A stretch of DNA of 64,000 bases from Parvularcula lutaonensis (GTDB lineage: Bacteria; Pseudomonadota; Alphaproteobacteria; Caulobacterales; Parvularculaceae), in contig NZ_BMXU01000001.1 of NCBI RefSeq assembly GCF_014651915.1, forward strand, positions 1,371,501 through 1,435,500. Direction: 5' to 3'. Both the position numbers and the translations under genes were made by a program. Positions 16,110 through 26,753 of this stretch are shown piece after piece; the stretch's first letter is position 1; each line of letters begins with the position of its first letter. The notes beneath the pieces were generated by a model that saw only the letters and a program-made list of their open reading frames with translations, was not told where the DNA came from and made no database searches.

Positions 16110-16568
16110 ATGAAACAGATCGTTTCCGCCCTCGCCCTTGTCATGGTCGCCGCTTGTGCCGGAACGCCGGACTACGGCCCCGCCAATGCGCGCGGTTTTG
16201 GCTATGCCGAACAGCAGATCGAGACCGGCCGGTACCGGGTCAGCTACAAGGCCCGGAATGCGGTCGAGGCCGAGGACGGCGCTCTTCGCCGTGCAGCGGA
16301 ACTGACGCGGATGCGCGGCTTTGACTACTTCACCGTGGTCAGCCGCGATGTCAGCCGTGAACGCAGTGGCGGCGGAAGTTCCATCGGCATCGGCGGGGCC
16401 ACTGGCGGTCGGCGCAGCGGTGTCGGCGTGGGGCTGAGCGTGCCCCTTGGCGGCGGAAGCGAAGAAGTCACGACACGCCTCGAAATCGTCATGGGCAAGG
16501 GCAGCAAGCCGGATGATCCGCGCGCCTATGACGCCAACGCGGTGCTGGGGAACCTCGGCACCCTCTAA
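16110..16568 (+). CDS. CC0125/CC1285-family lipoprotein
   Basis: The product is 152 residues with a lipoprotein signal (MKQIVSALALVMVAAC, lipid-acceptor Cys16). The conserved body GFGYAEQQIETGRYRVSYKARNAVEAE... and LRRAAELTRMRGFDYFTVVSRD matches the alphaproteobacterial CC0125/CC1285 lipoprotein family of unknown function. It is followed by a glycine-rich stretch (GGGSSIGIGGATGG) and a beta strand TTRLEIVMGKG. A GAGG ribosome-binding site precedes ATG 16110. It lies 17 nt before zwf on the same strand and could be co-transcribed, but no functional link is evident. Confidence 0.85.
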   Translation: MKQIVSALALVMVAACAGTPDYGPANARGFGYAEQQIETGRYRVSYKARNAVEAEDGALRRAAELTRMRGFDYFTVVSRDVSRERSGGGSSIGIGGATGGRRSGVGVGLSVPLGGGSEEVTTRLEIVMGKGSKPDDPRAYDANAVLGNLGTL

Positions 16569-16585
16569 CCCTCAAGAGACTGCCC

Positions 16586-18037
16586 ATGGCCATGGCCGAT
16601 ACCTTCGTCCTGTTCGGTGCGACTGGCGATCTTGCCAAGCGCATGCTTTTCCCTTCGCTCTATTTTCTCCATGCGGAGGGCTTCCTTGATGACGACGTGC
16701 GGATTCTCGCCGCCGCGCGGAGCCCGCGCAGCAATGAGGAGTTCCGCGCAGAGGTCGCCAGCTGGTGCTGCGAACGGGCTGACGGTGCCAAACAAGATGT
16801 CGTCGATGCCTTCGTCGCGCGGATCCATTACCTTGCCATCGATGTGACGACCCCCGAAGGATATGACGAACTGGCCGCCAAGATCCGTGAGAATGGCAAG
16901 GGCAAGGAGGTTGTCTTCTACCTCTCGACCTCGCCATCGATCTTCGGCGCGGTGTGCCAGGGCCTGAAATCCCACGGCCTCTCCGAACCGCCGCACCGGA
17001 TCGTGGTCGAAAAGCCCATCGGCTATGACCTCGAGAGCAATATCCGCATCAATGATACGGTAGCCGAGGCCTTTTCCGAGGAACGGACGTTCCGTATCGA
17101 CCACTATTTGGGCAAGGAAACCGTCCAGAACCTCATTGCACTGAGGTTCGGCAACAGGATCTTCGAACCACTCTGGAACTCCCAGACGGTCGAGAGCGTG
17201 CAGATCTCGATCGCCGAGACGCTCGGCGCTGAGGGACGCGGCGGCTATTATGACGAATATGGCGCCATGCGGGACATGATGCAGAACCACTTGCTGCAGC
17301 TCCTCTGCCTGGTCGCCATGGAGCCGCCATCGAGCCTCAACGCCGAGGCCATCCGGAACGAGAAGGTCAAGGTGCTGCGAAGCCTGGGCCCGATCACGGC
17401 GGAGAATGTCGAGGCGAGAACCGTCCGGGGCCAGTATAAAGAGGGTTTCGATCCCGATGGCGGCAAGGCCGCATCCTACCGCGACGATGTCGAAAACCCC
17501 AAAAGCGAGACGGAGACCTATGTTGCCGTCGCGGCAGATGTCCGGAACTGGCGCTGGGCCGGGGTGCCCTTCTATCTCGAGACCGGCAAGCGGATGGCGG
17601 AGCGCAAGACCCATGTCGTCATCGCGTTCAAACCAGTCCCGCACTCGATCTTCGGCGATGATGCGAGCCCGAACGAGTTGCATATTGTTCTGCAGCCTGA
17701 GGAACGGATCACCCTGCAGATCATGAACAAACGGCCCGGCATTTCGGCGGAGGGCATGCCGCTGCAAGAGCTACCGCTGAACCTGTCCTTGTCCGAGGCG
17801 ACCAACGGGCAACGGAGGCGCATTGCCTATGAGCAGCTGATCCTCGACGCGCTGACCAACAACCCCTCGCTCTTCGTCCAGCGGGACGAGCAGGAAGCAG
17901 CGTGGAAATGGATCGATGCCATCGCAAAAGCTTGGGCGGAACGGGGGATGGAGCCGAAACCCTACCGCTCGGGCAGCAATGGTCCGTCGGCGAAGCATGT
18001 CCTGACTGAACGCAACGGGCACAGCTGGTATGAGTGA
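16586..18037 (+). CDS. zwf: Glucose-6-phosphate 1-dehydrogenase
   Basis: The product is 483 residues, the normal family size. It has the N-terminal NADP-binding motif LFGATGDLAKRMLFPSLY and the active-site motif RIDHYLGKETVQNLIALRFGN, and ends with the usual KPYRSGSNGP region. It oxidises glucose-6-phosphate to 6-phosphogluconolactone, feeding pgl and edd that follow. ATG codons at 16586 and 16592 are both possible; the second gives MADTFVLFGATGD. The end overlaps pgl by 8 nt. The zwf-pgl-edd order is the standard alphaproteobacterial Entner-Doudoroff operon. Confidence 0.97.
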   Translation: MAMADTFVLFGATGDLAKRMLFPSLYFLHAEGFLDDDVRILAAARSPRSNEEFRAEVASWCCERADGAKQDVVDAFVARIHYLAIDVTTPEGYDELAAKIRENGKGKEVVFYLSTSPSIFGAVCQGLKSHGLSEPPHRIVVEKPIGYDLESNIRINDTVAEAFSEERTFRIDHYLGKETVQNLIALRFGNRIFEPLWNSQTVESVQISIAETLGAEGRGGYYDEYGAMRDMMQNHLLQLLCLVAMEPPSSLNAEAIRNEKVKVLRSLGPITAENVEARTVRGQYKEGFDPDGGKAASYRDDVENPKSETETYVAVAADVRNWRWAGVPFYLETGKRMAERKTHVVIAFKPVPHSIFGDDASPNELHIVLQPEERITLQIMNKRPGISAEGMPLQELPLNLSLSEATNGQRRRIAYEQLILDALTNNPSLFVQRDEQEAAWKWIDAIAKAWAERGMEPKPYRSGSNGPSAKHVLTERNGHSWYE

Positions 18038-18692
18038 CTTCAGGGAATTTGCCAGCCGCGACGCACTCTATGAGGAGGCGGCAAGTCGCATTGCGTCGGC
18101 GCTGACCGCGGCAGTGTCCGAGCACGGCAAGGGCCACGCGGCCCTCGCCGGCGGCTCGACCCCGAAACCGATCTATGAGCGCATGGGGCGGGACGGCACG
18201 GTTCCGTGGGACAAGGTCGTCCTGACACTGACCGATGAGCGTATGGCGCCGCCTGGCGACCCTGCCAGCAATGAGGCAATGATCCGCAAGGCCCTCGAAG
18301 GCGGGCCGGGCGAGAACGCGACCTTGGTCCCGCTCTTCGAGGAAACCGATGGCCTGCCGGACCAGGACATCATTCTTCTCGGCATGGGCACCGACGGGCA
18401 TTTCGCTTCGCTTTTTCCGGGGGCGAAGGAGCTGGCCGAAGGGCTGGCCGACAAGGCACCGCCAGTGCTGAAGGTTGTTCCCGACCCTCTTCCAGCCCAT
18501 GCGCCCTTCCCGCGGCTCAGCCTCTCCCTTCCCGCGATCCTGTCAGCGGGCGAGATCATCATCGCCATCACCGGCGAGGAGAAGCGCTCCGTCCTCGATC
18601 GGGCCCGCGAGGACGGACCGGTGGAGGAACTCCCCGTCCGCGCGCTTCTTCGTTCCGACCATCCGAATATCACTTTCTTCTGGGCTCCGTAG
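18030..18692 (+). CDS. pgl: 6-phosphogluconolactonase
   Basis: The product is 220 residues of the DevB/Pgl type. Visible motifs are ALAGGSTPKPIYERMG (sugar-phosphate loop), TLTDERMAPPGDPASNEAMIRKAL and LLGMGTDGHFASLFPGA. It hydrolyses 6-phosphogluconolactone to 6-phosphogluconate in the cytoplasm. It overlaps zwf by 8 nt, so translation is likely coupled, and lies 9 nt before edd. Confidence 0.95.
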   Translation: MSDFREFASRDALYEEAASRIASALTAAVSEHGKGHAALAGGSTPKPIYERMGRDGTVPWDKVVLTLTDERMAPPGDPASNEAMIRKALEGGPGENATLVPLFEETDGLPDQDIILLGMGTDGHFASLFPGAKELAEGLADKAPPVLKVVPDPLPAHAPFPRLSLSLPAILSAGEIIIAITGEEKRSVLDRAREDGPVEELPVRALLRSDHPNITFFWAP

Positions 18693-18701
18693 GAGGCTCC
18701 C

Positions 18702-20486
18702 ATGACACTGACCGTCAAGGAAATCGTCGCTCGCATCGAAGAGCGCAGCAAGGACGCACGCGCCGAATATATCGAGAAGTGCGAGGAAATGGCGAAAAGG
18801 CCGCGACGCGATGGCCTCTCCTGCGGCAACCTCGCCCATGGCTTCGCCGCAGCCGATCCGGGAGACAAGCTCCGCATCCGGACCGGCGCGAAGAATATCG
18901 GCATCGTCACGGCCTATAACGACATGCTCTCGGCTCATGCGCCGTATAAGGACTTTCCTGACCAGATCAAGGATGCGGCGCGCAAGGCCGGCGGCACGGC
19001 CCAGGTCGCCGGCGGGGTTCCCGCAATGTGCGATGGCGTGACGCAGGGCCAGGACGGCATGGAGCTATCGCTTTTCAGTCGCGACGTCATCGCCATGGCG
19101 ACCGCGGTCAGCCTGTCCCATGACATGTTCGATGCCGCGCTATGCCTCGGCGTCTGCGACAAGATCATTCCCGGACTGACAATCGGCTCTCTCTCCTTCG
19201 GTCACCTGCCGGTCCTTATGGTCCCGGCGGGACCCATGACATCCGGCCTTCCGAACAAGGAGAAGGCACGCATCCGCGCGCTTTACGCACAGGGCAAGAT
19301 CGGGCGCGAGGAATTGCTGGAAGGCGAAATGGCCTCTTACCACAGCAAGGGCACCTGCACCTTTTACGGCACGGCCAATTCCAACCAGATGATGATGGAG
19401 ATGATGGGCCTGCACCTGCCGAGTGCCGCCTTCTACAATCCGGACACGCCGCTTCGCGAGGCGCTGACGCGGCGAGCGGCAGAGCATGTCCTCGAAATGG
19501 ATTCGAGCCGCGCGATGATGCATGTCGTCAGCGCCGGGAGCATCGTCAACGCGATCATCGGGCTTCTCGCGACGGGCGGCTCGACCAACCACACGCTCCA
19601 TATCCCTGCCATGGCCCGCGCCGCTGGCATCATCGTGACGTGGGAGGACTTCGCCGATCTTTCCAGGATCACGCCGCTTCTCGCGCGGGTCTATCCGAAC
19701 GGCTCCGCTGACGTGAACCACTTCCATGCAGCAGGCGGCATGGCCTTTGTCATCCGTGAACTGCTTGAGGCCGATATCATCGCCAGGGACGTGGTGACAG
19801 CGATGGGCAAGGGCATGGAGGCCTACACCCGCGAGCCCTTCCTGGATGGCGGCAATGTCGTTTGGAAAGCAGGGCCCACGCGCAGCCTCAACACCGATAT
19901 CCTCCGCCCCGCGAGCGAACCGTTCGCCGCGCAGGGAGGGCTCAAGCTCCTCACGGGGAATCTTGGCGAAAGCGTCATCAAGACCTCCGCCGTAGACCCT
20001 GCCCATCGGAAGGTTCGCGCACCTGCGATCGTCTTCGACACGCAGGAAGAGTTTCTCGAGATGTTCAAGCGCGGCGAACTCGAAAAGGACTTCGTTGCCG
20101 TCCTGCGGTTCCAGGGACCGGCCGCCAACGGGATGCCGGAGCTGCACAAGCTTTCCCCGCCATTGGGGGTGCTCCAGGACAAGGGCTTCAAGGTCGCGCT
20201 GGTCACCGACGGCCGCATGTCCGGCGCCAGCGGCAAGACACCTGCAGCGATCCACATCACGCCGGAGGCACTGCGCGATGGCCCGATCGGCCGTGTGCGG
20301 ACGGGGGACATCATCAATCTTGACGCGGACAGAGGCGTGCTCGAGGCCGAAGTCGAAGACCTGATGAGCCGCGACGCAGCCCGTCATCAGCGCAACAGCC
20401 ATAATGGGCTCGGCCGTGAGCTTTTCGGCGCTTTCCGCAGCGTGGTGAGCCCGGCCAATGAAGGCGCCTGCACGCTGTTCGAATAG
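18702..20486 (+). CDS. edd: 6-phosphogluconate dehydratase (Entner-Doudoroff)
   Basis: The product is 594 residues of the IlvD/Edd dehydratase family. Cysteines suited to the iron-sulfur cluster are in MCDGVTQGQ and [10 protein letters not shown], followed by [21 protein letters not shown] and the C-terminal [23 protein letters not shown]. It converts 6-phosphogluconate to 2-keto-3-deoxy-6-phosphogluconate. An AGGAGG ribosome-binding site sits just before ATG 18702. No eda aldolase gene follows in this window; the next gene is convergent, 3 nt away. Confidence 0.97.
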   Translation: MTLTVKEIVARIEERSKDARAEYIEKCEEMAKRPRRDGLSCGNLAHGFAAADPGDKLRIRTGAKNIGIVTAYNDMLSAHAPYKDFPDQIKDAARKAGGTAQVAGGVPAMCDGVTQGQDGMELSLFSRDVIAMATAVSLSHDMFDAALCLGVCDKIIPGLTIGSLSFGHLPVLMVPAGPMTSGLPNKEKARIRALYAQGKIGREELLEGEMASYHSKGTCTFYGTANSNQMMMEMMGLHLPSAAFYNPDTPLREALTRRAAEHVLEMDSSRAMMHVVSAGSIVNAIIGLLATGGSTNHTLHIPAMARAAGIIVTWEDFADLSRITPLLARVYPNGSADVNHFHAAGGMAFVIRELLEADIIARDVVTAMGKGMEAYTREPFLDGGNVVWKAGPTRSLNTDILRPASEPFAAQGGLKLLTGNLGESVIKTSAVDPAHRKVRAPAIVFDTQEEFLEMFKRGELEKDFVAVLRFQGPAANGMPELHKLSPPLGVLQDKGFKVALVTDGRMSGASGKTPAAIHITPEALRDGPIGRVRTGDIINLDADRGVLEAEVEDLMSRDAARHQRNSHNGLGRELFGAFRSVVSPANEGACTLFE

Positions 20487-20489
20487 CGG

Positions 20490-21827
20490 TCAGGCGCGCA
20501 CCTTCCCCAGCGCGACGAAGGCAAGAATGGCGACCGACAGGCCGGCCACGATATTGGTCAGCGCAATACCGAAGAAGACCGCCCAGGGCGGCCCGAACTG
20601 GGTCGCGATCCATGCCGCGGGGATATAGAGGATAAAGCTTCTGAGGAACGTGAACAGGAGCCCGACCCAGGCCTTGCCGATGGCGTTGAACGCGGCCGAG
20701 GCATTGATGACCACGCCATAGCCGCCAAGCGTGACGCCGACGATCAGGAGATAGCTCGTAGCGATGTTCCGTACCGCGCTGTCATCCGTAAACAGACCGA
20801 CGATCGGATCTGCCAGCAGGAAAAAGCTTGCTCCGAGAACGAAGCCGCAGAGGACGACGAAGAGGAAGGCGTTTCCGATTGCGGCCTTGGTCCGGTCCGG
20901 CTTGCCGCTGCCCCAGTTCTGGCCCGCGACGGGACCAATGGCGCTGGACAGGGCGAGCATCGGAATAGTCGTCAGGGCTTCCACTCGCGTTGCCACGCCG
21001 AAGGCCGCGACCGCTTCATTGCCATAGGTGGCGAGGAAAGCCGTCACGATACCGATCGACAGCGGGTTGATCATGTTGCTGCCCGCAGCAGGGATGCCGA
21101 CCTTAAGAACCTCCCATGCCGAATGGGCGAACGCGGTGGCAGTGGGCACGGCTGCTGTGAGCAGTTTCTCCCGGTGGATCACCACGAACATGGCCGCGAC
21201 CAGCATGATCGCCCGCGCGGCCAACGTGGCCCAGGCCGCGCCTTCAACCCCGAGAGGCGGGATCGGCCCCCAGCCGAAGATGAAGGCCGGGTCGAGCGCG
21301 ATGTTGATGAGCGCGCCTGCGACCATGATGAGGCTCGGAACGGTCGAGTCGCCATTGGCCCTGATGAGGCCCATGGCGACCATCGGGACCACAAGGAACG
21401 GCACACCGACAAACCAGACGCGCATATAGGCAACCACCATGTCGAGAACGCCGCCCTGTGCGCCGAGCAGGGAAAACAGAGGCCGCGCAAGGAACCATCC
21501 TGCGACACTGACGAGAGCGACAATGATGAAGGACAGGATCATCGCGTCGGTTGCCAGCCGCCGGGTCCTGTCCATGTCGCCGCGCCCTATCGCGCGGCTG
21601 GCCACGGATGAGGCGCCGGCGGACATACCGATGCCGAGGCTCGTGATGGTGAGCACGACGGGGAAGGTGAAGCTGATCGCTGCCAGCTCCTCGGTGCCGA
21701 GCTTCCCCAGGAAGAAAGTGTCGGCGAGGCTGACCGACAGGACTGCCGCAACGCCGATGACCATGGGCAGCCCAAGGCGCGCAAGGTGCCCCGCGACGGG
21801 GCCTTCGGTCAGGTCTCGATTGGCCAC
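20490..21827 (-). CDS. MATE-family multidrug/Na+ efflux transporter
   Basis: The product is 445 residues with 12 predicted helices in two halves. It begins with the family opening LGLPMVIGVAAVLSVSLADTFFLGKLGTEELAAISF; other family features are GMSAGASSVASRAIGRGD and GPVAGQNWGSGKPDR. MATE transporters export cationic compounds using Na+ or H+. The start is GTG at 21827 with a GGAG ribosome-binding site 7 nt away. It follows the hybrid kinase gene by 67 nt on the same strand. Its substrate is unknown. Confidence 0.93.
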   Translation of the reverse strand: MANRDLTEGPVAGHLARLGLPMVIGVAAVLSVSLADTFFLGKLGTEELAAISFTFPVVLTITSLGIGMSAGASSVASRAIGRGDMDRTRRLATDAMILSFIIVALVSVAGWFLARPLFSLLGAQGGVLDMVVAYMRVWFVGVPFLVVPMVAMGLIRANGDSTVPSLIMVAGALINIALDPAFIFGWGPIPPLGVEGAAWATLAARAIMLVAAMFVVIHREKLLTAAVPTATAFAHSAWEVLKVGIPAAGSNMINPLSIGIVTAFLATYGNEAVAAFGVATRVEALTTIPMLALSSAIGPVAGQNWGSGKPDRTKAAIGNAFLFVVLCGFVLGASFFLLADPIVGLFTDDSAVRNIATSYLLIVGVTLGGYGVVINASAAFNAIGKAWVGLLFTFLRSFILYIPAAWIATQFGPPWAVFFGIALTNIVAGLSVAILAFVALGKVRA

Positions 21828-21894
21828 GTCATGCTCCGCGGGGTCCAGATTTCACCTGATAACCCGGCTGGCCCGGCCACCCAACAGGGCAGGA

Positions 21895-24279
21895 TCACGC
21901 GGCTTCTTCGGAAATCCAGTGGCGGATCTTGGCGAGGATCGCGTCTTGGCGAAGGGGCTTGGCAACGTAGTCGTCCATGCCAGCCTCGCGGCAGCGGCGC
22001 TTGTCCTCTTCCATGGCATGCGCGGTAGCAGCGATGATCGGCACACGTCCGAAGCTGTTCTCGCGCTCATAGGCGCGGATCGCCTTGGTGGCTTCGAGGC
22101 CGTCCATCTCCGGCATGGAGACGTCCATGATGATAAGGTCGGGCCGCTTCTCGATGAACTTCTCGACCGCCACCTTGCCATTCTCCGCGATATCAATCTC
22201 GAAGCCGAGACCCGCGATCATGTTCGTGACCACGAGCTGGTTCACGCGGTTATCCTCTGCGATCATGATCCGGAGACCGTTTGCAGCCGGAGCTTCTTCT
22301 TTGTCTTTCTCCGAAGAGCGTCCTCCGACCTGGACATTGCCATGCTCGTCGATCCGGCCGGCGTCCGCGAGGTTCTTCGTCTGCTCCACGCCGGACGCGA
22401 CCATCGCTTCGCTGACGGCACGGACCAGCGGCTCGATCCTGTAGGGCTTGGAGACGAACGCCGTGCGGCCGTCATCCCGGCTCGGCTCGCCGATCTGCGA
22501 CGGCGAGGCCATGATGACGAGGGGGCGGTCGGCAAGCATGTCATCCGCGCGAATGGCTTCGCGCAGCTCGTCGCCATCCATGTCCGGAAGGTCGTAGTCG
22601 GAAATGATGATGTCTGGACGCGAGGAGCGGCTCAGCACCTGCAGGGCCCGCTTGCCTGTCGTCGCAGTTTCCACGCGCGCGCCCCAGGAGCCGACGAGCT
22701 CATCGAGGACATCGCGGGTCTGGTCCTTTGAATCAATAATCAGGACACTGAGGCCATCCATGGCATCGGTCGGCATGTTGATCTCGGCCTGCATCTTCGC
22801 GATCGGCAGGCGGATCTCGAAGGAGAATGTCGAGCCTTCGTTCTCGACGCTCTTCGCCTTGATCTGTCCGCCTGCGAGCTCGATAATAGACTTGGAGATC
22901 GACAGGCCGAGGCCGGTGCCTTCGTAACGGCGTATCGACGAGCCGTCGGCCTGCTCGAATTTTTCGAAGATACGCGCCAGCTTGTCCTTGGCGATGCCGA
23001 TACCGGTGTCAGTGACGGCGATATTGAGGCGTGCCTTGTCGTCTTTCATCTGGCCCGTGATATCGACGCGCACGGACCCTTCTTCGGTGAACTTCACGGC
23101 GTTGCCGACGAGGTTCGTCACCACCTGGCGAAGGCGCCCGCCATCGCCGATGAAGCACTCGGGCAGGTCGGGTTGGTATCGGACAACCAGCTCGATGTTC
23201 TTCTCTTCGCAGCTTCCGGCCACCAGCGAGACGACATCGTCGACGGCTTCACGCAGGTTGAACGGTGCGCTGACGAGTTTGAACTTGCCAGCCTCGATCT
23301 TGGAGAAGTCGAGGATATCGTTGATGATCGTCACGAGGCTGACGCCGGACGACATGATGACGTTGGCCAAGTCCCGCTGGCGGCTCGTTAGCTCTGTCTT
23401 CAGAAGGAGCTCCGTCATGCCGATCATGCCGTTCATTGGCGTGCGGATCTCATGGCTCATATTGGCCAGGAACTCTGACTTGGCGCGGCTCGCGGCCTTG
23501 GCTTTCTCCGTCGACAGGAACAGTTGCTCGGTCCGCTCTCGGACGGTTTCTTCAAGCGTCGCGTCACGCTGCGCGATCTCTGACAGCATGGCGTTGAAGT
23601 TGTCAGCGAGTTGGCCAAGCTCGTCTTCGGAGTACTGATCGACGCGCGCCGTGTAGTCGCGCTCACCGCGCACGTGCTGCATCGCTTCGTTGAGCCGGGC
23701 GATGGGAATAGAGACGAAGCTTGCGACGAAACGCGCCAGGATCCAGCTTATCGCGAGAGCGAACAAAAGGACGATGCCGGAAAGACGCTGGTAGCGTTCG
23801 ATGCGCTGCTGCAGGCGTTCGCTCGAAACGCGGACCTGCAGGGCGCCGATCACTTCGCCATCGGCCGTCACAGGCGTCTGGATTGCAAAGGCACCGGGCA
23901 GCGAAGCACCAAGGGTCCTGTCAAGCGGAAGGTCAACCGGCGCACGCGGAGCGTCGAGGGGTAGGCTCTGGCTGATATACTTCCCCTTCACCGAGCCGAC
24001 AGCATCGACGACATAGGCTGCCTGTATGTCCGAAACGCCTTCGAGGCTGCGCAGGTTCCGGTTGATCGTCGCCTCGTCGTCGAAGGTCAGCGCTGCCGCG
24101 ACATTGGCTGCCGTCACTTCGGCGAAGCCCTGGCGGTCGGCGAGAAGCTCCTTGCGAAAGGTCTGGGTCTCCAGGAACACGAAGCCTGCATAGGCGGCCA
24201 TCAGCACCACCACGGTCGAGACCATGATCGCGAAGTTGACCTTCCAGTAGATCGGTAGCCTACGGAACAGCAAAGGCAT
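21895..24279 (-). CDS. Hybrid sensor histidine kinase (CHASE8-HAMP-HisKA-HATPase-REC-REC)
   Basis: The product is 794 residues. Helix 1 lies at about 15-37, then a periplasmic segment with the CHASE8-like pattern [19 protein letters not shown], helix 2 at about 168-188, and a HAMP domain. HisKA carries the phospho-acceptor in [19 protein letters not shown] (about His276). The ATPase domain has N, G1 and G2 boxes ([24 protein letters not shown]). The first receiver contains [10 protein letters not shown] and the second [17 protein letters not shown]8 is the sensor type of YfiN, which YfiR inhibits, and a YfiR gene directly precedes it (TGATG overlap). The output here is phosphotransfer rather than cyclic-di-GMP. 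Confidence 0.93.
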   Translation of the reverse strand: MPLLFRRLPIYWKVNFAIMVSTVVVLMAAYAGFVFLETQTFRKELLADRQGFAEVTAANVAAALTFDDEATINRNLRSLEGVSDIQAAYVVDAVGSVKGKYISQSLPLDAPRAPVDLPLDRTLGASLPGAFAIQTPVTADGEVIGALQVRVSSERLQQRIERYQRLSGIVLLFALAISWILARFVASFVSIPIARLNEAMQHVRGERDYTARVDQYSEDELGQLADNFNAMLSEIAQRDATLEETVRERTEQLFLSTEKAKAASRAKSEFLANMSHEIRTPMNGMIGMTELLLKTELTSRQRDLANVIMSSGVSLVTIINDILDFSKIEAGKFKLVSAPFNLREAVDDVVSLVAGSCEEKNIELVVRYQPDLPECFIGDGGRLRQVVTNLVGNAVKFTEEGSVRVDITGQMKDDKARLNIAVTDTGIGIAKDKLARIFEKFEQADGSSIRRYEGTGLGLSISKSIIELAGGQIKAKSVENEGSTFSFEIRLPIAKMQAEINMPTDAMDGLSVLIIDSKDQTRDVLDELVGSWGARVETATTGKRALQVLSRSSRPDIIISDYDLPDMDGDELREAIRADDMLADRPLVIMASPSQIGEPSRDDGRTAFVSKPYRIEPLVRAVSEAMVASGVEQTKNLADAGRIDEHGNVQVGGRSSEKDKEEAPAANGLRIMIAEDNRVNQLVVTNMIAGLGFEIDIAENGKVAVEKFIEKRPDLIIMDVSMPEMDGLEATKAIRAYERENSFGRVPIIAATAHAMEEDKRRCREAGMDDYVAKPLRQDAILAKIRHWISEEAA

Positions 24280-24830
24280 CACTCGGGCACCTCCTCGGCA
24301 AGATCGAGGAGCTGTGCGCTTACCGTCAGCTGATGTGAGACAACCGTCTTTTTACTGATGATCAGTTCCGGACGCCCTTCGCGGTAGGCCATCTCGATGA
24401 CGCCGCCGATCTTGGCAAAACCCGGTTGCGGAGAGACAGTCAGCGTCGGCTTGCCTTTGAGTGCGCCCAGCACCACCGGGTCAGCGAGGCCACGGGAGAA
24501 ATAGACGAGATGGCAGGGTCGCTTGCCCAGCGCTTCAGGCGGAACCGCATGGAGCGTGATCGGGCGTCCGCCGACCGTCTGGCCACGGACTTCAAGGAAG
24601 CGACCGAAGGCCGGGTCGTCATCGCGCAGGCAGATCCGGAAGCTGAGGCCGTAGTCTGCATCTTCCGGCCACGTCGTGAAACGGGCGATATTGACAATGT
24701 GCGAGGGGTGTTCAGTCTGCGCGCGCGCCGACGAAGTGGCAGCAAGAGCCGCACACAGGGCGAGGACCATCCGCAAAAGGATGTCCGCTGCAGCCGATCG
24801 GCCGCGGAGATGTGCAAGCAGGCCCTGCAT
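24279..24830 (-). CDS. YfiR-family periplasmic protein (DUF4154)
   Basis: The product is 183 residues. It carries a signal sequence ending SSARA, an opening segment [21 protein letters not shown] and the family pattern [40 protein letters not shown]. YfiR proteins are periplasmic regulators that bind and restrain the sensor domain of the membrane partner. The signal peptide has a long n-region from ATG 24830; ATG 24770 would give a shorter one. The stop overlaps the hybrid kinase start, so the two are probably made together as a sensor pair. Confidence 0.88.
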   Translation of the reverse strand: MQGLLAHLRGRSAAADILLRMVLALCAALAATSSARAQTEHPSHIVNIARFTTWPEDADYGLSFRICLRDDDPAFGRFLEVRGQTVGGRPITLHAVPPEALGKRPCHLVYFSRGLADPVVLGALKGKPTLTVSPQPGFAKIGGVIEMAYREGRPELIISKKTVVSHQLTVSAQLLDLAEEVPE

Positions 24831-24929
24831 GTACGCTCTTCGCCCTTCCCTCTCTCGCCACCCTAGAGGGACACAGTGAAGGCAAAGCTAAGGCGCACAC
24901 ATTTCAGTCTTAATGAGGGATGAACAAGA

Positions 24930-26753
24930 CTAGGCGCCCAAGGCCCGAGCAATCCAATAGGTCAGTCCAGCCGCCACATAAGCAAGCGCGAAGAGATACC
25001 CGACCATGAACGCGGTCCAGCGCCCGGAGTTCATCTCTCGCCTTGCCACAGCGATGGTAGAGATACATTGCGGCGCGTAGACATACCATGCGAGGAAAGC
25101 GAGTGCTGCAGCAAGGCTCCACTCGTTTTGCAGCACCGCGGCGAGGCTCTCTTGGTTTTCTTCGGCATTCTGGACGGCGTAGACCGTACCGAGCGCGCCC
25201 ACGGCGACTTCGCGGGCCGCGAGACCGGGAATGAGCGCAATGACCATCTCCAGCGTAAAACCGATCGGCCTGAACAGGGGCTCGATCACGCTACCGATAC
25301 GGCCGGCAAAGCTCTCCCGCAGGGTATCCCCCGGATAGCTGACAAGAACCCACAGGACGATGGACACCGTGAAGATGATCGTCCCGGCCCGACGCAGGAA
25401 GATGAGCGCGCGGCGCCACAGACCGATCAGAAGATCCTTCGGCTGCGGCCATTTGTAGGACGGTAGGTCCATGACCAGGCGCTGCGTCTGGCCACCTGCC
25501 ACGGTCTTCTTGAGGACAAGGGCGACGAGAAGGCCGCTGACGACCGCTGCGAGATAGAGGCCGAAGAGCACGAGGCCCTGCAGGTTGAAGGGACCGACCA
25601 GCCTGTTCGGGATGAACGCCGCGATCAGAACGGCATAGACAGGTAGCCGCGCCGAACAGGTCATGAGCGGGGCGACGAGGATCGTGACCAGCCGGTCGCG
25701 TTCGGACTCCATCGTCCGCGCGGCCATCATGCCCGGGATCGCGCAGGCGAAACTCGACAGGAGAGGGATCACTGCACGGCCTGAAAGGCCCGCACGGCGC
25801 ATCAGCTCATCGGTAAGGAACGCCGCCCTCGCCATGTAGCCGGACATCTCGAGCACGAGGATGAAGAAGAAGAGGATCAGGATCTGCGGAAGGAAGATCA
25901 CGACGCTGCCGACACCGGCGAGGATACCGTCGACCACGAGGCTCCTCAGCCAGTTGTCGGGCATGGCGCCCTCGATAGCGGTCTGCAGGCCGACGACAGC
26001 CCTGTCGAGCTGGTCCATGGGCCAAGCCGACCATGCGAAAACGGCCTGGAAGACAAAGAAAAGGATTGCTGCGAGGATAACGAGACCGGCGACCGGGTGG
26101 AGGAGAACCCGGTCGATCCCCGCGGTGAACTGGTCCCCCTCAGGCTCCTGCGTGATCGCCAAGGAAGCGAGGTCTCGCGCCGACGGCAGGTCATCGGCAG
26201 CAACGCGCCCGCCTTCCAGGAGCGCCTTTTCGATATCCGAACGGCCTGCCTTGCGCGGCGCCGTGGTCAGGACGACAGGAACACCAAGGGCCCTCTCGAG
26301 CGCTTCGGCATCGAAGGCGAAGCCATCACGGATCGCAAGATCCGCCATGTTGAGGGCGACGATCGACGGGATCCCGAGGCCCAGGATCTTGAGCACGAAG
26401 GGCATCTGGCGCTTCAACTGACCCGCATCGACGACAATGACCAACGTGTCGGGCTTGGGGAGCGCCTCCGACCGGCCGCTGATGACGTCGAGCGTGACCT
26501 TGCTGTCCGCGCCCCGCGGTTCGAGGCCGAGAAGCCCCGGAAGGTCGATGATGCGCAGGTGGTCGGCGCCGCTAAGGCGCCCTTCGGCGAACTCCACGGT
26601 CACGCCCGGATAATTGCCGATCTTGGCCCGGCCGCCTGTCAGCCCATTGAAGAGTGTCGTCTTGCCAACATTCGGCGGGCCGACGAGTGCGATGACGCGC
26701 TCCTTGGCTTCGGTTTCCGTCGCGGCGGCCGGTGCACTGTCGAGCGGGCTCAT
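24930..26753 (-). CDS. feoB: Ferrous iron transporter FeoB
   Basis: The product is 607 residues, a short form compared with the roughly 770-residue enterobacterial protein. The G domain has G1 GPPNVGKT (about residues 25-32), switch I GNYPGVTVE, G3 DLPGLLGL and G4 NMAD. The membrane part contains two Gate repeats (for example CAIPGMMAARTMESERDR and CSARLPVYAVLIAAF) and the core AAREVAVGALGTVY. It imports Fe2+ with GTP use. ATG 26753 overlaps the feoA stop (ATGA); a longer upstream extension is rejected because it would run through feoA. No feoC is seen. Confidence 0.96.
   Translation of the reverse strand: MSPLDSAPAAATETEAKERVIALVGPPNVGKTTLFNGLTGGRAKIGNYPGVTVEFAEGRLSGADHLRIIDLPGLLGLEPRGADSKVTLDVISGRSEALPKPDTLVIVVDAGQLKRQMPFVLKILGLGIPSIVALNMADLAIRDGFAFDAEALERALGVPVVLTTAPRKAGRSDIEKALLEGGRVAADDLPSARDLASLAITQEPEGDQFTAGIDRVLLHPVAGLVILAAILFFVFQAVFAWSAWPMDQLDRAVVGLQTAIEGAMPDNWLRSLVVDGILAGVGSVVIFLPQILILFFFILVLEMSGYMARAAFLTDELMRRAGLSGRAVIPLLSSFACAIPGMMAARTMESERDRLVTILVAPLMTCSARLPVYAVLIAAFIPNRLVGPFNLQGLVLFGLYLAAVVSGLLVALVLKKTVAGGQTQRLVMDLPSYKWPQPKDLLIGLWRRALIFLRRAGTIIFTVSIVLWVLVSYPGDTLRESFAGRIGSVIEPLFRPIGFTLEMVIALIPGLAAREVAVGALGTVYAVQNAEENQESLAAVLQNEWSLAAALAFLAWYVYAPQCISTIAVARREMNSGRWTAFMVGYLFALAYVAAGLTYWIARALGA

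Noticed and set aside
16565-17767. A 400-codon minus-strand frame opposite zwf
   Set aside because: It lies inside zwf with no domain; zwf has all family motifs.
21827-21895. Terminator between the hybrid kinase and the MATE gene
   Set aside because: The 67-nt gap has no clear stem followed by T residues, so read-through cannot be excluded.
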